Shown here piece by piece: positions 1 to 7,328 of a stretch of 31,306 bases of DNA. This DNA comes from JAYVYM01 sp046593925 (GTDB lineage Bacteria > Actinomycetota > Actinomycetes > Mycobacteriales > SCTD01). Below the pieces are notes generated by a model that had not been told where the DNA came from, made no database searches, and saw nothing but the letters and a program-made list of their open reading frames with translations. The translations under genes were made by a program, and so were the position numbers. Position 1 is the first letter of the stretch; the number at the start of each line of letters is the position of its first letter. Where the stretch lies: the NCBI GenBank assembly GCA_046593925.1, contig JBKJQN010000047.1, positions 1-31,306 of the forward strand, written 5' to 3'.

Positions 1-117
1 CCCCAGGCCGAAACGTGGCGGGCCATGGGGGTGTTCGGACCTGCCGTGCAGGTCGCGCCCGCCGCCCCGCTGCAACAGCGGGTGCTGGGCCTGACCGGCC
101 GCGAGCCGCAGGCCTGA
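1..117 (+). CDS. 3' end of an unidentified gene (partial)
   Basis: An open frame enters from the left edge and ends at a TGA at 115-117, giving 38 residues that finish in TGREPQA. Codon use (G/C at third positions) resembles the neighbouring genes, so it is probably a genuine C-terminus. It converges on the MFS gene, whose stop lies 46 bp further right. The fragment is too short to assign to a family. Confidence 0.4.
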   Translation, partial: PQAETWRAMGVFGPAVQVAPAAPLQQRVLGLTGREPQA

Positions 118-163
118 CCTCGACCCGGTCGGCCCAGCAGGCTCCGATGCGGAGCGTTGCTGT

Positions 164-1429
164 TCACACTGCCGCGTCGACGGGCGGGTCGGCCGGGTCG
201 GGCAGGTCGTCGAGGCGGGTGAGCGCGCGCGTCGATCGCGGCAGCAGCGCCAGTGTCATCGCCGCTGCGCCCACCAGGCCACCGCTCATCAGCAGCCGAC
301 GCTCGCCGACCAGGGCGCCGAGCGGGCCGGCCAGCAGGTAGCCCAGCGGGAGCAGCGCCAGCGAACCCATCCAGTCCCAGGCCGACACCCGGGAGAGCAG
401 GTGCGGCGGGATGCGCTGCGCGAGGGCGGTCTCCCACCACACGATGAACAGCCCGATACCGAGCCCGGCGGCGGACATTGCGGGGTAGAGGACCTGCAGC
501 GGGGCGCCGACGGCGTACACCGACAGGCTCAGCGGCCAGGGCACCGCGGCGAGCAGCGCAGCGCGCATCGGTCGCTCGGGCCGCCAGCGCGAGCCGACGA
601 GGGCACCGGTCACGGTCCCGACCCCCCAGGCGGTGTTGGCGAGCCCGTAGACCGCGGACGTGCCGTAGGCATCCTGCGCGAGGGCGGCGCCGAGCACGAA
701 GAACGGCGCCAGGGCAACCAGCAGCGCCACCGAGAAGGCCAGCACGGTTGCCCACACCCAAGCCCGCTCACGGACGGCGACCCAGCCAGCGCGCAGGTCC
801 TGCAGCACGCTGGCCGGCGGGGCCGGGTCGCCCCGCTCGCGCGGCCGCAGCCGGAGCAGCAACAGCGCCGAGACCACGAAGCTCAGCGCGTCGAGAGCGA
901 ACGCCGCGGAGGCCCCGGCGCCGAGCACCAGCGCAGTCGCCAGTGCCGGGCTCGCGACCTCGGAGATCTCCGCCGACACGCCCGATAGGGCCTGGGCGTC
1001 CTGGATACGGTCCTCGCCGACGGTCTGCGGCACCAGCCCGGTGTAGGCCGGCCGGAAGAACGCCTCGGCCGTGCCGAACAGCATGCCGATGACGACCATC
1101 TGCCAGATCCGCACCGCACCGGTCAGGATCAGCACCGCGAGTACGGCGTGCAGCACGGCCCGGATGGTGTCGCTCGCCACCATCACCCGCTGGCGTGGTA
1201 ACCGGTCGGCCAGGACCCCGCCGAGCAGCACGAACGCGACCAAGGGGATGGCATAGGCGGCGAGCACCAGGCCGACGTCGGCCGGGTTGCCGGTCAGCCT
1301 GGTGACGTACAGCCCGATCGCGACGACGACCAGACCGTCGCCGAGCAGGCTGATGCTCTGCCCGAGCCACAGCAGCCGGAACTCGCGCAGACGCAGGACG
1401 GAGAGCACGTCCCTCAGTCTGACAACCAT
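164..1429 (-). CDS. MFS transporter, probable drug/metabolite exporter
   Basis: A 421-residue integral membrane protein of the major facilitator superfamily. It starts with a short cytoplasmic segment (LREFRLLWLGQSISLLGDG) typical of the MFS_3/EntS-like group. Hydrophobic segments then alternate with short loops in a pattern consistent with 12 helices. The conserved loop between helices 2 and 3 is visible near residues 70-80 (GGVLADRLPRQRVM). Members of this group export drugs, siderophores or other small molecules by proton antiport; the substrate cannot be inferred here. The gene is divergent from the ECF sigma gene, with about 60 bp between the two starts, so the promoters may interact. 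The ATG start has no strong Shine-Dalgarno sequence. The C-terminal tail is short and charged. Confidence 0.85.
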   Translation of the reverse strand: MVVRLRDVLSVLRLREFRLLWLGQSISLLGDGLVVVAIGLYVTRLTGNPADVGLVLAAYAIPLVAFVLLGGVLADRLPRQRVMVASDTIRAVLHAVLAVLILTGAVRIWQMVVIGMLFGTAEAFFRPAYTGLVPQTVGEDRIQDAQALSGVSAEISEVASPALATALVLGAGASAAFALDALSFVVSALLLLRLRPRERGDPAPPASVLQDLRAGWVAVRERAWVWATVLAFSVALLVALAPFFVLGAALAQDAYGTSAVYGLANTAWGVGTVTGALVGSRWRPERPMRAALLAAVPWPLSLSVYAVGAPLQVLYPAMSAAGLGIGLFIVWWETALAQRIPPHLLSRVSAWDWMGSLALLPLGYLLAGPLGALVGERRLLMSGGLVGAAAMTLALLPRSTRALTRLDDLPDPADPPVDAAV

Positions 1430-1489
1430 CTGCGACAGGTTTTCCGGGTGCCCACCTCACGTACCGGCCGGCCCGAACGTCTACCGGTC

Positions 1490-1990
1490 ATGACGACGAC
1501 ACCGGCCCGGCTGCCGTTCGAGGTGGTCGTGCAGCGGTACGGGCCCGCGGTGCTGCGGGTCTGCCGTGCCGTCGTCGGGCCGTCGTCGGCCGACGACGCG
1601 TGGTCCGAGACGTTCCTGTCGGCGCTGAGGGCCTACCCCGACCTGCCGGCTGGCGCCAACGTCGAGGCCTGGCTGGTGACCATCGCGCACCGCCGGGCGC
1701 TTGACCAGGTGCGCGCCGAAGCGCGCCGGGCCGTCCCGACCGACCGGCTGCCGGAGCACCCGACCGCACCGCCCGATACCTGGGACGACCTGTGGACCGC
1801 GCTCGCCGCGCTACCCCTCAAGCAACGGCAGTGCGTCGCCTACCACCACCTCGGCGGCGTGCCCTACGCCGAGCTCGCGGCCGTCGTCGGTGGCAGCACC
1901 GAGGCCGCTCGGCGCGCTGCCGCCGACGGCATCGCCGCCCTTCGCGTCCGCCTGATCCCGAGCACCGAGCTGCCAGGAGCCACCCCATGA
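1490..1990 (+). CDS. ECF-type RNA polymerase sigma factor
   Basis: A 166-residue sigma-70 family protein of extracytoplasmic-function size. Region 2 covers about residues 8-75 (FEVVVQRYGPAVLRVCRAVV, then WSETFLSAL and the AWLVTIAHRRALD segment that contacts the -10 element). Region 4 covers about residues 105-155 (ALPLKQRQCVAYHHLGGVPY, then the helix-turn-helix YAELAAVVGGSTEAARR). I chose the ATG at 1490; an in-frame ATG at 1448 would add 14 residues with no family match. The stop overlaps the ogt start as ATGA, so the two are translationally coupled. No anti-sigma gene is present. The pairing with an alkyltransferase suggests the sigma factor acts in, or is co-expressed with, an alkylation response; that is inference. 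Confidence 0.85.
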   Translation: MTTTPARLPFEVVVQRYGPAVLRVCRAVVGPSSADDAWSETFLSALRAYPDLPAGANVEAWLVTIAHRRALDQVRAEARRAVPTDRLPEHPTAPPDTWDDLWTALAALPLKQRQCVAYHHLGGVPYAELAAVVGGSTEAARRAAADGIAALRVRLIPSTELPGATP

Positions 1991-2577
1991 CGCCGTTCGC
2001 CACCCTGCCCGACGACGCTGCCGCCGTCGAGGCGCTGCAGGCCCGGCTGGCCGCTGCCGCTGTGGCGGCCGGGGTGCTCGACGTCGCCTACCGCACCCTG
2101 GACTCGCCTGTCGGTGTGCTGCTGCTGGCCGCAACGGATGCCGGCCTGGTGCGGGTGGCGTTCGACCGGGAGGGCCACGAGAGCGTGCTGCAGCAGCTCG
2201 CCGACACCATCAGCCCGCGGGTCCTGCGGGCCCCCGGCCGGCTCGACGCGGCTGCGCGCGAGCTCGACGAGTACTTCGCCGGCTACCGCCGCGCGTTCGA
2301 CCTGCCGCTGGACCTGCGGCTCGCCCGCGGCGTCTTCCGGCGGGCCGTCCTCGACCGGCTGCCGGGGATCGCGTACGGGGAGACCGCCAGCTACGCCGCG
2401 CTCGCCGCGCTCGCCGGCAGTCCCCGGGCCGGCCGCGCCGTCGGGACGGCCTGCGCCACCAACCCGCTGCCCGTGGTCGTGCCCTGCCACCGGGTCGTCC
2501 GCAGCGACGGCACGATCGGCGACTACCTGGGCGGCAGCGAGGCCAAGCGCCTGCTGCTGGCCCTGGAGGCGGGCTGA
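1987..2577 (+). CDS. ogt: Methylated-DNA--protein-cysteine S-methyltransferase
   Basis: A 196-residue suicide DNA-repair protein that moves the alkyl group from O6-alkylguanine (and O4-alkylthymine) to its own cysteine. The N-terminal ribonuclease-like domain spans about residues 30-110. The C-terminal DNA-binding and active-site domain holds PVVVPCHRV with acceptor Cys167, preceded by the winged-helix segment IAYGETASYAALAALAGSPRAGRAVG. It starts with ATG inside the ATGA overlap with the sigma gene; the SD AGGAG lies about 8 nt upstream. An extension to an upstream start at 1792 would run through the sigma gene and is rejected. The gene converges on lhr with only 7 bp between stops. No Ada-type regulatory domain is present. 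Confidence 0.95.
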   Translation: MTPFATLPDDAAAVEALQARLAAAAVAAGVLDVAYRTLDSPVGVLLLAATDAGLVRVAFDREGHESVLQQLADTISPRVLRAPGRLDAAARELDEYFAGYRRAFDLPLDLRLARGVFRRAVLDRLPGIAYGETASYAALAALAGSPRAGRAVGTACATNPLPVVVPCHRVVRSDGTIGDYLGGSEAKRLLLALEAG

Positions 2578-2578
2578 G

Positions 2579-2594
2579 GCGGGCTCAGGCCCGC
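2579..2594. terminator. Short GC hairpin between convergent ogt and lhr
   Basis: Perfect inverted repeat GCGGGC-TCAG-GCCCGC, covering the lhr stop codon and lying just after the ogt stop. A 10-bp direct repeat (GAGGCGGGCT twice) overlaps its left side. There is no T-tract. It may work as a bidirectional terminator or simply reflect a compact convergent junction. Confidence 0.4.
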
Positions 2595-5500
2595 AGCCGC
2601 AGACCGCGCGGGGTCGGCCGGAAACCGGCCTGCTCCAGCGCCAGCCCGAGGGGCGAGGTGAGTGCCGGTTCGCCGTCGGCCTTCTCCACGGTGAGCTTGC
2701 CGAGCGCCCCGTCACGCACCGCGAGCGCCAGCGCGTCCGCGGCCGGCCCGACGCAGGTCGCGTCGTCGGTGAACGAGAGCAGGGTCTTGCCGCCGCGCTC
2801 GACGTACAGCACGACCCGGCCGTCGACGAGGACGACGAGCGCGCCGGCCTTGCGGCCCGGCCGGTGACCCGACTCCTGCGGTGGCCAGGGCAGCGCGGCG
2901 CCATAGGGGTTGGCCGGGTCGGTCGCCGCCAGGACCAGCGCGCGGGCGTCGTCGCGCCGCTTGCGCTGCCCCTGGGCGTGCGGCGAGGCGTCCCAGCCAC
3001 CGGGCACCGGCGTCTGCCAGGGCATCTCCTCGACAGCCGGGCGGACGGCGGCGATCGCCCGCATCCGGTCGACGGCCCCGGGGGCGGCGAACTGCGCCGC
3101 GCCCAGCCCCTCGACGAAGTAGCCGCGACGGACCCGCCCGGACTCCTCGAACGCCTTGAGCACCTGGTACACCGCGCTGAAGCCACCCGGCGCACGTTCG
3201 GCCATCACAGCGCCACGGGTCACCACGCCGTGCCGGTCCAGCAGTGCCTCGGCGAGGGCGTGCGTACGCCGGGTGGCGTCGGGGTCGCGGTCGGGCAGCA
3301 GCGACCAGCGCCCGGCGGCCGTCGGCGGGCCGCTGCGGGTCGGCATCACCGGCCGGCCGTACCGGCTCCGCGGCCGGGCCGGGGCCTTCTTCGCGCCATG
3401 TGTGGTGCGGCCGCCCGACAGCAGGGCGCGCAGCGGTCCGAGGGTGTCGTTGGTGACCCGGCCGGCCCACACCAGGTCCCAGAGCGCCGCGACCAGGGCC
3501 GGGTCGTCGAGCGAGCCGGCCCGGTCGGACAGCTGACGGAAGAACAGCGCCTGGCCACCGTCGAGGGCCGTAAGCACGCTGTCGTGCAGCGGAGTGGGGC
3601 TGAGCTCGCCGACCGGCGGCAGCACGAGGTCGGCCGCGTCGGCGGTCTGCAGCGACACCCAGCCGTCGTTGCCGGGCAACGACCCCTGGCCTGCCCACAG
3701 CACCTCGCCCGACGCGGTCAGCTCGTCGAGCATCGCGGGGGAGTAGCCGGTGACCCGGGAGGGCAGCACCAGCGACTCGAGGGCGCTGGCCGGCACCGCG
3801 ACGCCCTGCAGCTGCTCGACCACTCGGAGCACCCCGTCGACGCCTCGGCCGGACTGCGCCCCGAGTCCCTGCCACTGGGGCAGGAACCGCGCGAGCGCCT
3901 CGGGCGGCACCGGCTCGACCTCCTTGCGCAGCTTGGCCAGCGATCGCCGGCGCAGCATTCGCAGCACCTCGGCGTCGCACCACTCCAGGCCCGACCCGCC
4001 CGGCCGGAACTCGCCGTGCGCGACCCGGCCACTGGCCGACAGCCGGGCCAGCGCTGCATCGACGACCGCGACGCCGAGCCCGAACCGCCGGGCGACGTCC
4101 ACTGGGTGGAAGGGCCCGTGGGTACGGGCGTACCGGCTGACCAGGTCGCCGAGCGGGTCTCGTACCGGCTCGGTGAAGGCCTCGGCGATCCCGACCGGCA
4201 GCGCAGTGCCCAGGGCGTCCTGCAGGCGCCCGGCGTCCTCGACCGCGGCCCATCGCTCCTCTCCGGCGATCCGCACCCGGATCGCGCGGCGGCGCTCCTC
4301 GAGCTCGACCAGCCAGCCGGGCGTGCCGCCGCGAGCCAGAGCCTCGGCGGTCGTCAGGTCGCCGAGCCGGCGCAGCAGGTCGGCGGTCGTCTCGAGGTCC
4401 TTGGCGCGGCGGTCCTCGGCGAGCAGCTGCACCTCCGCCTCCACCTCGGCCAGGGCGTCCGGGTCGATCAGCTCGCGCAGCTCGGCCTGGCCGAGCAGCT
4501 CGGCGAGCAGCGCGCTGTCCAGCGACAGCGCGTTGGCCCGGCGTTCGGCGAGCGGCGCGTCGCCCTCGTACATGAAGGCGCCGATGTAGCCGAACAGCAG
4601 GGAGCGCGCGAACGGCGACGGCTGCTGCGTCTCGACCTCGACCAGGCGTACCCGCCGGGCCTCCACGTCCTTCATCAGCTGTACGAGGCCCGGCACGTCG
4701 AAGACGTCCTGCAGCACCTCGCGCATCGTCTCCAGCACCACTGGGAAGCTGCCGTACTGCGCGGCCACGCTGAGGAGTTGGGCGCTGCGCTGGCGCTGCT
4801 GCCACAGCGGGGTCCGGCGGGTGGGGTTGCGCCGGGGCAGCAGCAGCGAGCGGGCGGCGCACTCCCGGAAGCGCGAGGCGAACAGCGCCGACCCGCCGAC
4901 CTCGGCCTGCACCGCGGGCTCGACGTCGGCCGGGTCGAACACGGCGACCGAGCCGCTCGGCGCCTCCTCGGTCTCGGGCAGCCGCAGCACGATCCCGTCG
5001 TCCGAATGCATCGACTGCACGTCCACGCCGTAGGTCTCCCGCAGCCGCGCCGTCAGCGCGAGCGCCCACGGCTGGTTGACCTGCGCGCCGAACGGCGAGT
5101 GGATCGCCAGCCGCCAGTCGCCGAGCTCGTCGCGGAACCGCTCGACCAGGATCGTGCGGTCGTCGGGCAGCGTGCCGGTCGCCTCGCGCTGCTCGGCCAG
5201 GTAGGCGAGCAGGTTCGCGGCGGCGTACGCGTCCAGGCCGGCCGCACGCAGCCGGGTGTCCGCGTCGTCGGGCCCGAGCGCGCTGACCTCACGCAGGAAC
5301 GCGCCGAGCGCCCGGCCGAGCTCGACCGGCCGGCCCGGGGCATCACCGTGCCAGTACGGCATCCGGCCGGGCTGACCGGGTGCCGGCGTGACCAGGACCC
5401 GGTCGTGGGTGATGTCCTCGATCCGCCAGGCGCTCGAGCCCAGCAGGAACACGTCGCCGACCCGCGACTCGTAGACCATCTCCTCGTCCAGCTCGCCGAC

Positions 5501-7264
5501 CCGGGAACCCTTGTCGCCCACCAGGAAGACGCCGAACATGCCGCGGTCGGGGATGGTGCCGCCGCTGGTCACCGCGAGGCGCTGCGCGCCGGGGCGGCCG
5601 GTGAGCACGCCGGTGACCCGGTCCCAGGTGATCCGCGGGCGCAGCTCGGCGAAGTCGTCGCTGGGGTAGCGGCCCGACAGCATGTCCAGCACGGCCTCCA
5701 GTGCGCTCTGCGGGAGCGCGGCGAACGGCGCAGCCCGTCGTACGACGGCGGCGAGGTCCTCGACCTGCCAGGTCTCGAGCGCGCACATCGCGACGATCTG
5801 CTGTGCCAGCACGTCCAGCGGGTTGCGCGGGTAGGTCGTCGACTCGATGCCGCCATCCGCCATCCGCTCCGCGACCACCGCGCACTGCACGAGGTCGCCG
5901 CGGTACTTGGGCAGGATGATGCCCCGGCTGATCGCGCCCACCTGGTGGCCGGCGCGGCCGACCCGCTGCAACCCGGACGCCACGCTCGGCGGCGACTCGA
6001 CCTGGATGACCAGGTCGACGGCGCCCATGTCGATCCCGAGCTCGAGGCTGCTGGTGGCGACGACCGCGGGCAGCCGGCCGGCCTTGAGGGCCTCCTCGAT
6101 GATCGAGCGCTGCTCACGGCTGACCGAGCCGTGGTGCGCGCGGGCGATCTCGACGACGCCGGGGCCGTCCGCGGCGGTCCCGTTGCCCCACGGTGCGCTC
6201 GTCCCGCCCTGCGCGATCTTCTGTGCCGGACCGCGCAGGAACGACGCACCGTCGAGCTTGACTCCCGAAGAGCCGGCCGGCCGGTCCAGGTCGGCGGGCG
6301 CTGGCTCGGGGACGCCGTACGCCCGCTCCGTCGCGATCTCGTTGAGGCGGCTGGTCAGCCGCTCCGCGAGCCGGCGGCTGTTGGCGAACACGATCGTCGA
6401 ACGGTGCGCCTGTACGAGGTCGACGATGCGCTCCTCGACCGCCGGCCAGATGCTGGCCCGCGGCCCGGCGCCCGCCGCGCTGCCGCCGCGGACCGGGCCG
6501 GCCGACTCGCCCATCCCGTTGGACCCCAGGCCGCTCATGTCCTCGATGGGCACGACGACCTCGACCTCGATGGTCTTGGTGCTCCTGGGCTGTACGACAA
6601 CCACCTCGCGGCTGCCGCCGAGGAACCGCGCCACCTCCTCGATCGGCCGCACCGTCGCGGACAGCCCGATCCGCTGGGCGGGGGTGTCCAGCAGCTCGTC
6701 GAGCCGTTCCAGCGACAGCGCGAGGTGCGCGCCGCGCTTGCTGCCGCTGACGGCGTGCACCTCGTCGATGATCACCGTCTGTACGCCGTGCAGCGACTCG
6801 CGGGCGGCGCTGGTGAGGACCAGGAACAACGACTCCGGCGTCGTGATGAACACGTCCGGCGGCACCTTGTTGAACGCCCGCCGCTCGTCGGCCGGCGTGT
6901 CACCGGAGCGGATGCCGACCCGGATGTCGGGCACCGGCAGGTCCAGTCGCTGCGCGGCCTGCCGGATACCGGTGAGCGGGCTTCGCAGGTTGCGCTCGAC
7001 GTCGACGGCCAGGGCTTTGAGCGGGCTCACGTACAGCACCCGGCAGCGATGCCGTGGCTCCTCCGGCGGCGGCGTCGCGGCGAGCCGGTCCAGCGACCAC
7101 AGGAACGCCGACAGCGTCTTGCCCGAGCCGGTGGGCGCGACGACCAGGGTGTCCTTGCCGCCGCTGATCGCGTCCCAGGCGCCCTCCTGGGCCGGTGTCG
7201 GGGCGGCGAAGGCGGCGGTGAACCAGGTCCTCGTCGCAAGGGAGAAACGGTCCAGGGCTCTCAC
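2585..7264 (-). CDS. lhr: Lhr-type ATP-dependent DNA helicase (Lhr core plus long C-terminal domain)
   Basis: About 1559 residues, the size of full-length bacterial Lhr (roughly 1500). It is a superfamily 2, 3'-to-5' translocase acting on DNA and RNA:DNA hybrids. Motifs in order: Q-motif region PTPAQEGAWDAI; Walker A APTGSGKT at residues 43-50; Walker B IIDEVHAV; motif III GLSATVRP; motif V/VI VVATSSLELGIDMG and LQRVGRAGHQ. The winged-helix and Lhr-core domains follow, then a C-terminal half of about 700 residues typical of long Lhr. The GTG at 7264 gives the family-like start RALDRFSLATRTWF, with a GGGGA about 11 nt upstream. An in-frame GTG at 7297 would add 11 residues and has no visible SD. 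lhr is DNA-damage-induced in mycobacteria. Here it sits between ogt and a divergent acetyltransferase, without the adjacent nei glycosylase gene found in mycobacteria. Confidence 0.93.
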   Translation of the reverse strand: MRALDRFSLATRTWFTAAFAAPTPAQEGAWDAISGGKDTLVVAPTGSGKTLSAFLWSLDRLAATPPPEEPRHRCRVLYVSPLKALAVDVERNLRSPLTGIRQAAQRLDLPVPDIRVGIRSGDTPADERRAFNKVPPDVFITTPESLFLVLTSAARESLHGVQTVIIDEVHAVSGSKRGAHLALSLERLDELLDTPAQRIGLSATVRPIEEVARFLGGSREVVVVQPRSTKTIEVEVVVPIEDMSGLGSNGMGESAGPVRGGSAAGAGPRASIWPAVEERIVDLVQAHRSTIVFANSRRLAERLTSRLNEIATERAYGVPEPAPADLDRPAGSSGVKLDGASFLRGPAQKIAQGGTSAPWGNGTAADGPGVVEIARAHHGSVSREQRSIIEEALKAGRLPAVVATSSLELGIDMGAVDLVIQVESPPSVASGLQRVGRAGHQVGAISRGIILPKYRGDLVQCAVVAERMADGGIESTTYPRNPLDVLAQQIVAMCALETWQVEDLAAVVRRAAPFAALPQSALEAVLDMLSGRYPSDDFAELRPRITWDRVTGVLTGRPGAQRLAVTSGGTIPDRGMFGVFLVGDKGSRVGELDEEMVYESRVGDVFLLGSSAWRIEDITHDRVLVTPAPGQPGRMPYWHGDAPGRPVELGRALGAFLREVSALGPDDADTRLRAAGLDAYAAANLLAYLAEQREATGTLPDDRTILVERFRDELGDWRLAIHSPFGAQVNQPWALALTARLRETYGVDVQSMHSDDGIVLRLPETEEAPSGSVAVFDPADVEPAVQAEVGGSALFASRFRECAARSLLLPRRNPTRRTPLWQQRQRSAQLLSVAAQYGSFPVVLETMREVLQDVFDVPGLVQLMKDVEARRVRLVEVETQQPSPFARSLLFGYIGAFMYEGDAPLAERRANALSLDSALLAELLGQAELRELIDPDALAEVEAEVQLLAEDRRAKDLETTADLLRRLGDLTTAEALARGGTPGWLVELEERRRAIRVRIAGEERWAAVEDAGRLQDALGTALPVGIAEAFTEPVRDPLGDLVSRYARTHGPFHPVDVARRFGLGVAVVDAALARLSASGRVAHGEFRPGGSGLEWCDAEVLRMLRRRSLAKLRKEVEPVPPEALARFLPQWQGLGAQSGRGVDGVLRVVEQLQGVAVPASALESLVLPSRVTGYSPAMLDELTASGEVLWAGQGSLPGNDGWVSLQTADAADLVLPPVGELSPTPLHDSVLTALDGGQALFFRQLSDRAGSLDDPALVAALWDLVWAGRVTNDTLGPLRALLSGGRTTHGAKKAPARPRSRYGRPVMPTRSGPPTAAGRWSLLPDRDPDATRRTHALAEALLDRHGVVTRGAVMAERAPGGFSAVYQVLKAFEESGRVRRGYFVEGLGAAQFAAPGAVDRMRAIAAVRPAVEEMPWQTPVPGGWDASPHAQGQRKRRDDARALVLAATDPANPYGAALPWPPQESGHRPGRKAGALVVLVDGRVVLYVERGGKTLLSFTDDATCVGPAADALALAVRDGALGKLTVEKADGEPALTSPLGLALEQAGFRPTPRGLRLRA

Positions 7265-7328
7265 CTCCCCATGATCCCCTGCCGGCCGGTTCCGCACCGG
7301 TCGCGGCCCGGCGGGGGAGGATGCTTGC

